Shown piece by piece: positions 51,234 through 62,170 of a stretch of 64,000 nt of DNA (positions are counted from its first letter, which is position 1; the number at the start of each line of letters is the position of its first letter). Position numbers and translations under genes: made by a program. The stretch lies in assembly GCA_036245525.1 (NCBI GenBank), contig BTPG01000004.1, forward strand, positions 52,062,258 to 52,126,257. Direction: 5' to 3'. The notes under the pieces are model-generated. The model had not been told where the DNA came from and did no database searches. It saw nothing but the letters and a program-made list of their open reading frames with translations. This DNA comes from Semisulcospira habei (taxonomy: Eukaryota > Mollusca > Gastropoda > Semisulcospiridae).

Positions 51234-51443
51234 CTCAGTCTACCCCAACACCGAAATCCTTACATTTTGCCGTTGTCCTCTGAAGACTGCAGTGCAGTGC
51301 AGGATACAGATCGACCATGATAGTTCAGTCAAGGGTGTTGCCAGAATAGCTTGGCGCCCATAGGCGCCAAGCTATTCTGGCATCACCCTTGAACTATCAT
51401 GGTCGACCCATATCTTGCTGTGGTGTCTCTGGGATAGAATGAG
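51234..51443. mobile_element. Family B TTAA MITE, intact
   Basis: TTAA at 51230-51233 and 51444-51447. The left arm has a 4-bp AGTC insertion (TAGTTCAGTCAAGGGTG) not matched on the right. Confidence 0.92.
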
Positions 51444-51502
51444 TTAAGACAGATATTTTTGTCTAAATAGATCTTAGCTTTGACATGGTTGCAGTTGTTT
51501 GT

Positions 51503-51588
<86 letters not shown>
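51503..51588. repeat. (CA)n microsatellite
   Basis: About 43 pure CA units. Confidence 0.98.
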
Positions 51589-51590
<2 letters not shown>

Positions 51591-51711
51591 TATTATGTCA
51601 AATACTGTCAACTTCGCTTATAACACGTTCAGATATAATAAAAGGCGGATAGAACGACACTTTTTTTTTCAAAGGTCCTTAGAGAACTTGTTCTATGTAC
51701 ATTCTACTTAA

Positions 51712-52133
51712 AATAAATAAATAAATAAATCAGCGCATTAAATAGGCGCTTTATCCAATTGAAAATCGGCTCAAAGCGCCGCCGCGAACTGAACCCAACA
51801 AGCACGCTCACGTCAGTGAATCACGCGCATTCATTCACACACTGTACATAAACACAGAGTGGTGCTAAAGGCAAGCTCAAGCGAGCTACTGAAGCCTTTT
51901 GGAAATTCAAATCGTTTATATTTTGAAATTTGATTAAATGGGCTGAAACTGATATCAAAGTCGTGGGGGAGGAAGAGCCGGAGTACCCGGAGAAAGTACC
52001 CCCGACGGTCCGCCCGAATTAACGGTGACACTTACTAGAGGAGAAAAGTCCGACGCCGGAACCGGGTATCGAACCTCTCACGTCTAGCATTGGTGGCAGG
52101 CGCTTTTACCGCTGAGCCACGGACCGTCCCTTC
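51712..52133 (-). mobile_element. Family S SINE, subfamily 2, full length
   Basis: On the minus strand: GGACGGTCCGTGGCTCAGCG, then GTAAAAGCGCC, B box GAGGTTCGATACCC, CGCTTGAGCTTGCC, and a tail of ATTT repeats at 51712-51730. Confidence 0.9.
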
Positions 52134-52565
52134 GTTTATAACAAGGTCGGATATCAGTCGGATAAAACAAAACTTTTTCACAGGTCTCGTTAGCAGTCTT
52201 TTTATGTAAATTACCTCCCTTACAACAAACTTCGAATACTACAACACCAAAACTTGGGCTTTTGGCGATTTGATATATATGAAGTGTACTGTAGTTTTCT
52301 TTGCTTATAACAAACTTCGATTGTAACCACAATAATATTTGGGTGCGGCCCAGGCGATTTGTTATTTCGAATTTTACTGTTCTTTGTGTTAGTTTTCCAA
52401 AGCCTATTCTCGCCATTCCGACTCTCACCTACTCTCGTCTTTAGTTACGCGCGCATTTTCTCAGACTGTTAATTTGCGTTACTGCCGCTGCAGGCTACGG
52501 GCACGCATTCCCTCCTTAACCCCTTCAATGCCTGTGGTCGCAGACTGTGTTTCTCAACTGAAGTT
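52134..52565. other. No gene seen
   Basis: A 114-aa minus-strand ORF has no motif. AACCCCTTCAATGCC at 52520 is a family A left terminus without a hairpin. Confidence 0.4.
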
Positions 52566-52669
<104 letters not shown>

Positions 52670-52874
52670 CTCATTCAGCCCGACGGCCGTATTTCCCAAA
52701 TTTTGGAGGCCTCATCTAATGACTATGCACCAGTTGCAGGAGATGGATCGACCATGATAAGTCAAGGGCAGTGCCAGATTAGCTTGGCGCCGACAGGCGC
52801 CAAGCTAATCTGGCACTACCCTTGAATTATCATGGTCGATCCATCTCCTGCTGCAGTGCGTCAGGGCGGAATGG
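52670..52874. mobile_element. Family B MITE, AATTCAAGGGCAG subfamily
   Basis: TTAA at 52666-52669; right flank TTAC. Hairpin 52748-52837, tip GGCGCC GACA GGCGCC. Confidence 0.9.
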
Positions 52875-52939
52875 GTTACGTGTCTATTAATTCATCGCCA
52901 AGGAGCGCCCATCGTTCAGAGAACATGGATATAAAATAG

Positions 52940-53012
52940 GTTCAGCAAGAGGCGTAGATTCTCATGAGCCCCCGCAACTGCGGGGGCTCATGAGGATCTA
53001 CGCCTCTTGCAG
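52940..53012. mobile_element. Family A hairpin
   Basis: GCAAGAGGCGTAGATTCTCA against TGAGGATCTACGCCTCTTGC. GCGTAG/CTACGC varies in both arms. Confidence 0.88.
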
Positions 53013-53169
53013 TTCAGATCGGGTTCACGCTTTCTGTGAATTGGTAAAGAGACCTCATGTAGTCCACACACCAACCTAGAGTTGTTCTACACAACAGCGT
53101 TTTAAAAGCAAGAACAGATTGCCACGGCCTTGTCGCGCCAATAACACACCTCAAAATGACCTCACGTGT

Positions 53170-53272
53170 GAAGTGGTTTGTGATTTTGAGCCTTACAGTT
53201 TCTTTGCTGGTCTGTGGTTTCTGTTTGGACCTTAGAAGAGTAAAGCCCAAAATCAGGGACCCGGCAACACAC
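53170..53272. repeat. Family D copies, rearranged
   Basis: TTTGTGATTTTGAGCCTTAC is followed by a second left-arm-like block TGCTGGTCTGTGGTTTCTGT and TTGGACCTTAG, then GCCCAAAATCAGGGACCCGG. Confidence 0.6.
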
Positions 53273-53401
53273 AAAATAGGCACCTAGTTGACACGTTTGA
53301 CATGCCGCGGGAATCAACAAACGGAGAGAGAAAGAAAATTTGGCATTGTTGCAGATGAATACACGCCTTCGCTGCCTAGAGAAAAACAATTTCTGCCCAA
53401 A

Positions 53402-53471
53402 ATGCAAGAGGTATAGATCCTCATGAGCCCCAGCAGTTGCGGGGGCTCATGAGGATCTATACCTCTTGCTG
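53402..53471. mobile_element. Family A hairpin, covariant
   Basis: AAGAGGTATAG/CTATACCTCTT replaces AAGAGGCATAG/CTATGCCTCTT. Loop region CAGTT. Confidence 0.88.
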
Positions 53472-53721
53472 ACACCACTTTGTTTCCATGTCCTTTGGCG
53501 TTTGGAGATCTTTGAATTTACTTTGAACTTCGATCTTGAATTTACAATGATTTCAGAAATACAGTATGCGTCCCACTGCACTAAAGGGGGCAATTGGGGG
53601 TGGAGGGTGTGGGGGGGGGGGTGGGGTGAGAGTAGACCAGGTCTTCTGGCGGGATGTAGGCGGAACGCAATTCTTCGCCAAACATGACCACTCTTTTGAC
53701 CATTGCCACATCTCAGCGAGT
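53472..53721. other. No gene; G-tract at 53607-53626
   Basis: TTTACAATGATTTCAGAAATAC matches the right inner flank of the A element ending at 61262. Confidence 0.4.
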
Positions 53722-53725
53722 TTAA

Positions 53726-53804
53726 CTCGAGTCATTCCAGACGTGCCGCCTCCGGATACGCGGCGTAAGCCGCGTATCCGGAGGCGGCACGTCTCGAATG
53801 AGTT
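53726..53804. mobile_element. Family F TTAA MITE
   Basis: TTAA at 53722-53725 and 53805-53808. GACGTGCCGCCTCCGGATAC mirrored by GTATCCGGAGGCGGCACGTC. Compared with the F copy at 14958, GCCTCC/GGAGGC replaces GCATTA/TGAATGC. Confidence 0.86.
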
Positions 53805-53954
53805 TTAAAAAAAGATTAAAAAAAAACGACAAAAAGTGAAAAGCAAGGCACATTAAGAAGATATTACATTATTGCTGTTTTCCTTTGCTGCGGATGCTGC
53901 CTAGTTTCGGATGACTTTTCTGCTTGTTGCACACCTCCAACCATTCAGCATCCC

Positions 53955-54026
53955 TCGGCTAGAGGCAGGCATCCTCACGGGCCAGTCAAGTTTATGGGAC
54001 TAATGAGCATCCGTGCCACTTGCTGT
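53955..54026. mobile_element. Family A hairpin, decayed
   Basis: GGCTAGAGGCAGGCATCCTC against GAGCATCCGTGCCACTTGC. Confidence 0.65.
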
Positions 54027-54185
54027 CCGTATTTACATCAATGTTCCTTAGGCGGAGGAGGTCGACAGGAGTTGAGTCAACGGTTGAGGAATCCAAGAAT
54101 GCATTTTAACTCAATCGTGAACGAAATGGATGAATTAGCTTTCTGCAGAACATGCACGCAAGCTCTCTCAGAAAACAAAGCCATC

Positions 54186-54256
54186 CAGGATAAGGCATAG
54201 ATCATCATGAGACCGTGAGGATTGCATGGGCTCATGAGAATCTATACCTTTTCCTA
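54186..54256. mobile_element. Family A hairpin, decayed tip
   Basis: AGGATAAGGCATAGATCATC against CATGAGAATCTATACCTTTT. Confidence 0.72.
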
Positions 54257-54684
54257 GAGACATTTATATGGGTGTTCCTTATGCGAAGGGTGTAAATGCA
54301 CGAGGAAAGGTGCACGAGCCGAAGAAGAATGTAGCAGGTGATCAGTTTTTGTTTTTGTTCTGACAGTTCTCCTCTCTCTGTCTCTGTCTGTTTGTCTGTC
54401 TGTCTGTCCGTCCCTCTCTCTTTGACATTAACAATTGCGATGCTTTTGGTTTATATGCGATGCGGCCGTATCACAGTAACATGTGTTGCAGTGTGACAGT
54501 TTAGAGAAATCGTTGGACTGTTTGTACTGTGGTTGACCTGTGTACAGTACAGTTGCGCGTTTGACTTGTGTCTGGCCGGCATAAAGACCATTTTTGTAAG
54601 CCGGACTAAATGTAAAGATTAGTGATTATAGTGCATAGCCAAACGTGTTGTGCTGAATGCGAGTAGACAGTTCTACAAACTATC
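54257..54684. other. No gene; CT/CTGT-rich stretch at 54370-54420
   Basis: May include the 5' untranslated part of the LINE that starts coding at 54865. Confidence 0.4.
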
Positions 54685-54752
54685 ACGCAAGTTATTTTTG
54701 ACAGTCGTGGTGATTATAACGCAAGTTATTTTTGACAGTCGTGGTGATTATA
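54685..54752. repeat. Direct tandem duplication of 34 bp
   Basis: Two identical copies of ACGCAAGTTATTTTTGACAG with TCGTGGTGATTATA. Tandem units are common in LINE 5' UTRs, and coding starts 110 bp downstream. Confidence 0.9.
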
Positions 54753-54864
54753 AGTGGATTTGGTTTATTCCATATGTTCGCTCAAGATCACTCCTTTCAG
54801 TGACTGGACTGTTTCACTGAGGTTCGGATATTGAAAACTTTATATTTACGTTTTCGTCATCAAA

Positions 54865-55861
54865 ATGTGTACACCATCAAACAATTACATGCATGCCCAC
54901 GGGCTAAAGGTCGGGCACCTTAATGTATTTCACCTTTACAATAAGGTTCCTGACATTTCAATATTTTTAAACCAGCCTTCACACTTCCATCTCTTTGGGC
55001 TAACGGAATCACGTCTGGACTCAAGAATTAGCGACGAAAATCTGTGCATTCCAAACTTTTCCTTAATTCGTCGTGACCCAAACACCCTCAAACACACAGG
55101 AATTGCTGTTTATGTCCACAACTCGATTGTACATATGGTACGCAGACGTGATGATCTGGAGTCAACTGAGATTGAGTGTGTATGGCTAGAAGTAAAAATT
55201 AATAACTCATCGCCAATTATAATGGGTTATGTATATAGAAATCCATCGTCCACTGTCGAGTGGTATGATGACTTTGTGCAGATGATGGATAAAGTGAATG
55301 ACACTGACAAAGATGTACTGCTGTTAGGTGATTTTAACATTGACTTACTGAAAACAAATCCCACGTGGCAATCGACAACAACTCTTTTTGGGTTGAAGCA
55401 ACTAGTCCAAGCTCCTACTAGAATAACCCAATCATCCGCTACACTCATTGATCACATCTATACCAACAACTGTAAGTCAGTACTAGAGACCAGCGTCCAC
55501 CCACTAGGTGTCAGTGATCATTTTCCCATCACCTGTAGATGGTCGTGTAAGATGCCCAAACAAAAGAGGGATCAGCATGTGTACATTGCCTATAGGTCTT
55601 TTAAAAAAACTAAACAAAGATGCTTTTCTACACGATCTTAGCCTTACACCGTTTCATGATGTGTACAATTGTACCAACCCAGATAAGGCTGTCTCTGTCT
55701 TACTTAATCTGTTCCTAGGGGTGCTAAACAAACATGCGCCAGTAAGAAAAAAGCGTGTCCGATCCCGCCAGCCTCCCTCGTGGATAACCGACGAAATCAA
55801 ACAAGCAATGGATGATAGAAATAAGGCTAAGAAAGAAAAGAACTTTCATGAATTTAAAAGA
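54865..55861 (+). pseudogene. LINE 5' fragment: AP-endonuclease and linker, one frameshift, RT missing
   Basis: The first frame (54865-55641) encodes an AP-like endonuclease that would nick the insertion site. LTES near residue 46, GDFNID near 155, DHIYTN near 196 and SDHFPI near 217 are all present. At a run of seven A near 55606 the frame changes; the second frame carries SFKKLNKDAFLHDLSL, VRKKRVRSRQPPSWITDEIK and then stops matching at about 55861, where pyrimidine-rich DNA takes over. It is a different LINE from the 45453 element. Confidence is high for the domain, lower for the exact ends. Confidence 0.88.
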
Positions 55862-56183
55862 TTGCCCCTCTCCTCGCCCTCCCCCTCCTCGCCGACGATC
55901 TCGCTCCTCTCTTCTCACTCTCTCCTCCCTCCTCTCATCCCGCAATCTCCACTCTCGCAACGTTCGCTCTCTCACACTCTCCCACACCTCATCTGCCCGA
56001 TCTCATCCATCTCCCCTCGCCCACTGAGCCTTCCGGCCTCATCCCCCTCGCTCTACGATCATCCTCCGTCTTCCATCAGTCATCTCTCTCAGTCGTCCAT
56101 CTCCACTCATCACCTCGAGCTCTGCATCTTCGACTCCATCATCCCTCGTCTCGCTCGTTTCCACAATCTCTCTCTCCTCTCTC

Positions 56184-56281
<98 letters not shown>
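55862..56281. repeat. Pyrimidine-rich DNA grading into (CT)n
   Basis: CTC/CCT-rich from 55862, with pure CT from about 56219. Ser/Leu/Pro-rich ORFs are artefacts. Confidence 0.9.
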
Positions 56282-56393
56282 AAGTAACTTAGCAAGGACA
56301 GATTGTAAGAAAGGCCTGCGCGCCTAATATCTCAATCCTTGGAAAATAAAGTTTCGTTCGTTCGTTCGTTCGTTCGTTCGTTCGTTTGTTCTC
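56282..56393 (+). mobile_element. LINE or SINE 3' end with (TTCG)n tail
   Basis: AAGAAAGGCCTGCGCGCCTA, a hairpin-like GGCCTGCGCGCC, CCTTGGAAAATAAAG and ten TTCG units. It may be the 3' end of the LINE at 54865 after internal deletion. Confidence 0.65.
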
Positions 56394-56786
56394 TCTCTCC
56401 AGCTGCCCTCACAAAGTCTTGCGGGGCGCGAAGAGCCTGTCCTATCACTAAGTATCAACTAACCGCACAAGTGAAAGAGCATTTGTGACGTACAGTTACA
56501 GGCTCCGACCACAACCAGATAGACCACAACCATCTGCGCTAACAGCAATCTGCCCCTGCAGTCACGGTGACCCAGATCGCACTGACACAGCACGTGACAC
56601 GCGTGCCTGAGACAGTCGATGGTGGAGCGGATTTGCCCGAGTTTTCCCGCCTTCTAAACGTTGGTGTCGCGTTACCCCACTAATACCACCGTAAGAAAAG
56701 AAGCTAAAGATTTGTGGAAGCGTAATCGCAGAGTAAGTTCCGGCCTAATTCACCACGCAAAAAAAAAAAAATCAGTGCCTTTTCCC
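56394..56786. other. No gene seen
   Basis: Nothing recognised. Confidence 0.35.
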
Positions 56787-56793
56787 TAGTCTG

Positions 56794-56892
56794 CAAAAGG
56801 TCCTCGGGGCCGACAACGGCCACATTTGGCCCGCGCACGGCCGTGCGCGGGCCAAATGCGGCCGTTGTCGGCCCGAGGACCTTTTGTTGGCC
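56794..56892. mobile_element. Family C hairpin, GGTCCTCGGG subfamily, covariant
   Basis: CAAAAGGTCCTCGGGGCCGA then CAACGGCCACATTTGGCCCG, mirrored from 56841 with a single extra G. CATTTGG/CCAAATG replaces CGTTGG/CCAACG. AGTCTG at 56788-56793 and 56893-56898 is a candidate target duplication. Confidence 0.88.
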
Positions 56893-56899
56893 AGTCTGT

Positions 56900-57546
56900 G
56901 GTTTTGCAGTGGGAATTTGCCGTAAAGTCTTCAATCGCAGAAAAGCTTAGGGCCCAAATTCATAGGCAAGCACACAGAAAAGAAACAGACGGATCGAAAA
57001 AGAAATCTGCACGCTTTGGGTGAGACAAAAAACAAGTAATCTGCAATACAGAAATAGTGTAATGACTATTGTACTAACGAGAGGAACACGTTTTTCGTCT
57101 GGTGTACCATTAGAATTTATCTCATCAAAATCAGTCAGAAGCATCGCTTTTAATGTTTGCAAACTGTGTGATTAATGCAAAGCGTCAAAAATTTAGTACA
57201 CCATTTAGAGTGTTTGCTTTCTCTAACTGGTTTGTTCTTGTCTCAGTTCCTGTCTCATTTCCTGTCTTTTATGCCTGCAATACGGCTTCCCATGACGTTC
57301 TGAGGTAATCAAATTGTTGATGAGTCACACAACTAGGTAATAAAATACGAAGTGGTGATATCAGTAGAGCGAATTGTCTGCGCATACAATCCAGCGATAG
57401 TCATGCCATGTGGACCCGTTTTGCATCCTAAACAGCTCTTAAAAATAAAATTGTCAATTGAGTCATGAATACATGCAAACTAATGAATGGATTTTTTTTT
57501 AAATTCATGAAGTAAATGTACCCGAGAGACATTGAACACCATCCAA
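56900..57546. other. No gene seen
   Basis: AT-rich. Only chance ORFs. Confidence 0.35.
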
Positions 57547-57724
57547 CTGCGAGAGGTATAGATCCTCATGAGCCCCCGCCATGGCGGGGGCCCATGAGGA
57601 TCTATGCCTCTTGCCTAAAACCGTTTTTCTTTATCAATGCTCCTTTGTCACTGGGAATCTTTGACGCTGAATTTACGAAAATTTTGAAAACACAACCCGA
57701 GTCCACTGGCAGTGAAGGGGTTAA
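57547..57724. mobile_element. Family A MITE, hairpin and right end
   Basis: Hairpin 57549-57614 (CCCCCGCC AT GGCGGGGG tip). Right terminus GGCAGTGAAGGGGTTAA. Confidence 0.85.
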
Positions 57725-57802
57725 TTTTCAGATCGGATTGTGAAGCGTGTGTTCGCGTAGGAGGTGGCAGGAGAGGTGGGAGGAGAAACAATATTCCATA
57801 AA

Positions 57803-57905
57803 GGCAAAAGACAGTAAGCACACATTTGTGGAAAGCGAGATTTGCATGCTACAACAATGAAAATCTAGCTTCTCACAAAAACGGACGTACCGTACTGTCT
57901 TTTGA
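57803..57905. repeat. Family J hairpin, longest copy
   Basis: CAAAAGACAGTAAG pairs with GTACTGTCTTTTG, and GAAAGCGAGATTTGCATG with ATGAAAATCTAGCTTCTC. Confidence 0.72.
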
Positions 57906-57908
57906 CAG

Positions 57909-57935
57909 GGGGGGGGGGGGGGGAGGAGGGGGGGT
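57909..57935. repeat. G-tract
   Basis: G-runs with two A interruptions, immediately after the J hairpin. Confidence 0.9.
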
Positions 57936-57942
57936 TGAAACA

Positions 57943-58003
57943 ATTATGTGCTGATCTGTAAATTTGTGCTTTACGGCTCTGGCGCACAGTTTTCAAAATT
58001 AGG
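57943..58003. repeat. Family D relic
   Basis: TGTGCTGATCTGTAAATTTG and TGCTTTACGGCTC resemble a left arm; TTTTCAAAATTAGGCAC is a poor right arm. Confidence 0.4.
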
Positions 58004-58127
58004 CACTGATTACAAATCATAGCGTATCCTCCCAGAGGGACACATTTCTTTCTTGTCCTCGGATTGGAATACGTTACAGAAATGTCACTCTTTAACCGCC
58101 GAGGAAAAAAATGAAACAACGATCCGG

Positions 58128-58197
58128 CTGCAAGAGGCATAGATCCTCATGAGACCCCGCGAATGCGGGGTCTCATGAGGATCTATGCCTCTTGCTG
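58128..58197. mobile_element. Family A hairpin, perfect and covariant
   Basis: Both arms of 31 bp match without a mismatch. GAGACCCCGC/GCGGGGTCTC differs from the usual GAGCCCCCGC/GCGGGGGCTC. Loop GAAT. Confidence 0.92.
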
Positions 58198-58365
58198 AGA
58201 CCAATTTGTAACCACGTTTCTTGGGCGGTTTTAGCTTTTGGTCATGGAGTGAACACAAATTTCAGAAACAACAATGTACGTGCAGAGGCACGGAAGTGGT
58301 TAATGCGGGCGGAGACATCTTTTTTTTTTTCATTTTACGGGGGAGTGACTTTCAAGAGACGGGGG

Positions 58366-58412
58366 TGGAACTCTAGGCCATAAGATCCAAATTCACAGAG
58401 CAACATACAAAT
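58366..58412. repeat. Family D right half-arm
   Basis: TAGGCCATAAGATCCAAATT then CACAGAGCAACAT. Confidence 0.5.
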
Positions 58413-58819
58413 CCAGAGTTTGGTATCAAATGTCGGATACGCTATGTTAATGACTGACCGATTTTAACACAGCGCAAAGCAAACCAGAAAAGACTGCAAG
58501 AACAATGAACCGAATTTTTTTTTTTTTTCTCGCGGCAAGGGAGGTAATGAAAAGCACGAGCTGTTTTCTCAAAGACGTAACCATGGTGTCGCGTGCCATC
58601 AGGCCTTGTCACATGACATCTCCAAGCCCAGAACGGAAGAGACAAGCCATCAATTAGGACAACTCCCGCGATGAAGTGAGACTTAAGATGGGAAACTCCC
58701 TCAAAAGTCTTTAACAGGCATATATCATCATGGGCCCTTGAACGGTAAATTCGCTCCACGTGGCTAGACCTTGCAATTTTAACCCCGTGGATGCCAGAAC
58801 ATGGCAAACAACCTCCATA
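58413..58819. other. No gene seen
   Basis: T-run at 58516-58529; a family A left fragment (AACAGGCATATATCATCATG) at 58714. Nothing else. Confidence 0.4.
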
Positions 58820-58888
58820 TGCAAGAGGCATAGATCCTCATGCGCCCCCGCGGACGCGGGGGCGCATGAGGATCTATGCCTCTTGCTG
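58820..58888. mobile_element. Family A hairpin, perfect and covariant
   Basis: TGCGCCCCCGCG and CGCGGGGGCGCA close the tip around GA. Arms of 32 bp match throughout. Confidence 0.92.
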
Positions 58889-58904
58889 ACCGCTTTCATA
58901 TCCG

Positions 58905-58959
58905 AGCACCGCCCCGCCTTAGTCGCCTGCTCGGCGTTAAACCCAAATAACTAACTAAC
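58905..58959 (+). mobile_element. 55-bp SINE-tail insertion with target duplication
   Basis: TCATATCCG at 58896-58904 and again at 58960-58968. The insert carries CCTTAGTCGCCTGCTCGGCG then TTAAACCCAAATAACTAACT. Confidence 0.88.
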
Positions 58960-59069
58960 TCATATCCGTGTTTTCGGGCAGGCGGGGTATTCGAATACGA
59001 ATCTGTGACCGGTTTCGGGTACAAAATTTCTCGCCGCTGACTATGAAACGGTTACAGAGAATTCCTAAA

Positions 59070-59165
59070 ACATGAAAAAAAAAAAAAAAAAAAAAAAAAA
59101 GACATGTACCCTCATGAGCCCCTGCAATTTCTGACGAAGTTCCTGATGATCTGCTTTCTGCAAGT
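59070..59165. mobile_element. Poly-A run and family A left-arm relic
   Basis: 27-29 A residues at 59072-59100, then GACATGTACCCTCATGAGCC. The right arm is almost unrecognisable. Confidence 0.5.
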
Positions 59166-59499
59166 ATTGACATCAGTGTTCTTCGCAGGGAGGAGGCTGG
59201 TTCGGCCGTAATGATGTCTCGCTTTCTGGCGGCGTAAAAGTGTAGAGAATCTGCCTCGAAGTCGCGTGACGAAAGGCTGCCAGAAATCACAAATCACCGC
59301 TGGTGTCCTCGAGCCGCGTTGCTGGTGTCAGCAGATTTCTGGGACTAACAGATCAGTGTGACAGACTCTTAGAATGTCATCCAGTATGACATTGTTTTGG
59401 GACACCTTTGCGGCAAAAGTAACAGTGACACGTGGGGTTTACTATTATGGACTATATAATAATACTATGCATATAGACAGTAGATTGCATACCTAGGAA
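59166..59499. other. No gene seen
   Basis: Nothing recognised. Confidence 0.35.
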
Positions 59500-59784
59500 T
59501 CGCGTAGGAACATTTTCTTTCATCGGGGCCCAGTGTGCCTCTTTTGTTACTTTCCAATCTCCGAAATCGACCAACGGGCGAAAGTGTGTGTGTGTGGGGA
59601 GAGAGAGAGAGAGAGAGGAGGGGAGATGGGTAAAGAGGGAGGCAGGTTGAATGGTAGACAGTATCCAACCTCCGAAACTTCCAAATATTGAATATTGATG
59701 GTGGGGGGAGGGGGAAGGGGGGGAGGGGGATACTTTGCCCCTCCCCCAACCTCCTCACCCGTCCCTCGTGGTTCTACGCCACTG
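59500..59784. mobile_element. hAT-like MITE P, left end decayed
   Basis: GCGTAGGAACATTTTCTTTC at the left and GTGGTTCTACGCCACTG at the right. Inside is a GT/GA-rich stretch and G- and C-tracts. Ends resemble the copy at 63196. Confidence 0.6.
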
Positions 59785-59844
59785 TCTAGACCTGCATTGC
59801 AAATGTAAAGAGCAGACGAATCCCTTACACACTATGGAACACTA

Positions 59845-60011
59845 TAAGTTATTGGTCGCAAGGGTTTGCTACACGGACCCTTGAAGGCCTGAAGTAGGTC
59901 AAAGGAACCATTGTACCCCGAAGGCCGAAGTCCTGAGGGTTACAATGGTTCCTTTGACCTTCCCGAAGACCTACAAGGGTCCATGCAGCAAGCCCCTGCT
60001 ACCAATAGCGT
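59845..60011. repeat. Long palindrome L, about 80-bp arms
   Basis: CTATAAGTTATTGGTCGCAA, then ACGGACCCTTGAAGGCC and GTCAAAGGAACCATTGTACC, return as GGTTACAATGGTTCCTTTGA, CTACAAGGGTCCATG and ACCAATAGCGTA. Several bulges; single copy in the window. Confidence 0.75.
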
Positions 60012-60484
60012 ATTTGTTTTCATTCCTCCACTATTTTCGTAAAAGAAATCAAGAAGAAATCTTCCGACCTGGATCGCGCCAGACATGACTGACGTAAAAG
60101 GAATATATATGTATACATAATAGACTAATGACGTAATTAAAAATCTTTCATGACGTTGCCGTCTCCAGTAGTGTTCTGTTGTTTCGAACTTTGTACTTTA
60201 GAAAGGTTGGTGATCTTTTATAAAAACAAAACTGACGTCCAAGATGCGTCAAAAAGAGGGCTACAACTGAAAAGTCTGCCATTTGTCGCTACAAGGGGTT
60301 TTGTTGCTCGGTCATGTGGCACAGTTTGCGCTAAAGAGATTGGTCGTGTGCCGTAGGGACGAAAACAAAACTCATAGTCCCACTGTGGATGACGACACGA
60401 CACTCGTACGACAAAACTGTCATTAAAACATACTTTTTCCGTAATCACAAGTACGTTATAATTGCACGGTATTTCATCGAAAAA
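60012..60484. other. No gene seen
   Basis: 68- and 76-aa ORFs on opposite strands lack motifs. Confidence 0.35.
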
Positions 60485-60546
60485 TGTGGATGAAAAGCCC
60501 GGACAAACATTCCATATCGCACGTGTGTCCGGGCTTGTAATCCACT
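60485..60546. repeat. Palindrome O
   Basis: GTGGATGAAAAGCCCGGACA pairs with TGTCCGGGCTTGTAATCCAC around ACATTCCATATCGCACGTG. Confidence 0.7.
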
Positions 60547-60657
60547 GTTTGCGTCAAAAAAAGACACGTGGTTTTTTTTTTTTTTGTTTTTTTTTACCTA
60601 TTATTTGAGACTGCCGAATAACCTCCGTTGAGCGGAGCAGATCTTAGATCACATTAA

Positions 60658-60852
60658 TCCACACAACCCCACTTTGGATGTGTTACCTAACGACTATGTG
60701 TACCACTTGCAGGAGACAGACTGACCATGATAATTCAAAGTTAGTGCCAGATTAGCTTGGCGCCTAAAGGCGCCAAGCTAATCTGGCACTAACTTTGAAT
60801 TATCATGGTCTATACATGGATCTCCTGCTGCAGGGCGCTGGGGCTAAAAGGG
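60658..60852. mobile_element. Family B TTAA MITE, covariant hairpin
   Basis: TTAA at 60654-60657 and 60853-60856. AATTCAAAGTTAGTGCC and GGCACTAACTTTGAATT pair perfectly, where other members of this subfamily have CAAGGGCAGTG/CACTACCCTTG. Confidence 0.92.
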
Positions 60853-61025
60853 TTAAGTTTCATGTGACGTCAAAAAGTCAGACCTAACACAAGAAAAGGC
60901 CAATTCCAAACGACTGTCGTGCCCCAGACGAGACTGACACCCAGTGTCAACTCGCTCACAAATTACCTTTGTGTCGTCCGCTGGCCCGCGCGCAGTCCCG
61001 CTCAGACAGAGCAATGTTTGTCCAG

Positions 61026-61262
61026 ACAGCGAAATTGACCCCTTCACCGCCTAGGACTGACAACTGACCACTACCCAAATGCAAGAAGCACGGATCCTCA
61101 TGAGCCCCCGCAGTCGCGAGGGGCTCATGAAGACCTATGCCCCCTGCTGAAACTAAACCACTTTTGCATCCATGTTCCTGTGACGAGTGGGGGACCTTTG
61201 CGGTTGAATTTACAATGATTTCAGAAACACAGTCTGCGTACATTGGTGGTAAAGGGGTTAAC
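61026..61262. mobile_element. Family A MITE, full length
   Basis: TTGACCCCTTCACCGCC at the left and TTGGTGGTAAAGGGGTTAA at the right. Hairpin 61081-61147 with AGAAGCACGGATCC and a partly decayed right arm. Confidence 0.87.
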
Positions 61263-61572
61263 CGAACCAGTGGTGATGTCGTGTTTAATTAACCCAAATA
61301 TGTCGCGAGCATGACACGCGCTTGTGCGCCATTTGACCTATATTGTCGGCACGTGCGCTTCGTATCACATACATCGCGCAACACAATCGCTGAGGACAGA
61401 GAAGTGACTAGAAAAAAATACAAACTGTTACTCTACACCAGCAAGGGCCGGAGATGCTTGGCAGTCACCTTTTTGGTCTGGATTGAAAGGGTATATAGTT
61501 TCTTAAGAGTCGCTGCGTTCAGGGAAGAAAGTGCATCACACCAGGAGCGTCTCCGCTTTTGTGATGATGGTC
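61263..61572. other. No gene; K-type terminus near 61469
   Basis: CACCTTTTTGGTCTGGATTG is the end block seen in family K copies (269 and 40762). Confidence 0.4.
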
Positions 61573-61644
61573 AAATGTGTTATGCTGTGATTTTGGACCT
61601 TACGGCTTCTAGCCTTAAGGTCCAAAATCACAAGCCAGCACACG
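61573..61644. mobile_element. Family D hairpin
   Basis: CTGTGATTTTGGACCTTACG mirrored by CTTAAGGTCCAAAATCACA. Tip GCTTCTAGC. Confidence 0.82.
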
Positions 61645-61924
61645 ATTACGCATCAGGGAGTGAAGACAAACTGTGTTTTACTGCCGACAGTTCAGGGCAA
61701 ACCCATTAGTATTGCCTCGGAATTGTTTTTAACATCAATAGTAAACTATTTTTCATCTGCGCACGGCACAGATCTACAGGAACGGGGACAGCAACGGGAA
61801 ATTGCTTCACTGATACATTTTTGACCCTCCCCCAAGGCCCCCCCCCCCTCCTTCTCCCCACCTGCTCCCCTGCCCCCCCCCCCCCCCCCACACATACACA
61901 AACACAAAATTTTCATAACTTCGG
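61645..61924. other. No gene; C-tracts at 61837-61890
   Basis: Gly-rich ORFs on the minus strand come from the C-tracts. Confidence 0.4.
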
Positions 61925-62170
61925 TGCGTTTGAGACCAAAAAGGTGAACGTCAAGCGTGTACAATGCAGATAATAACCCAGCAAAGAAAGAAACACGCTT
62001 AGAGAATACAGTTACAACACAATTTATTAATATTAAGGTTACTAAATACCCTACTTCAACATAGACAAACAAACAATATAGAGATCGGTCGCTACTTATC
62101 AGCGAAGGAGGAATGTGGCAAATATTAATAAACTGAGTTGTAACTGTCTTTTCTAAGCGTTTGTGTTGAG
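61925..62170. repeat. Family K repeat, both arms
   Basis: GAGACCAAAAAGGTGAACG start block, left arm AAAGAAAGAAACACGCTTAG, right arm TTGTAACTGTCTTTTCTAAG. The loop includes the ATAGACAAACAAACAA and CAGCGAAGGAGG blocks shared with the 66 and 40092 copies. Confidence 0.65.
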
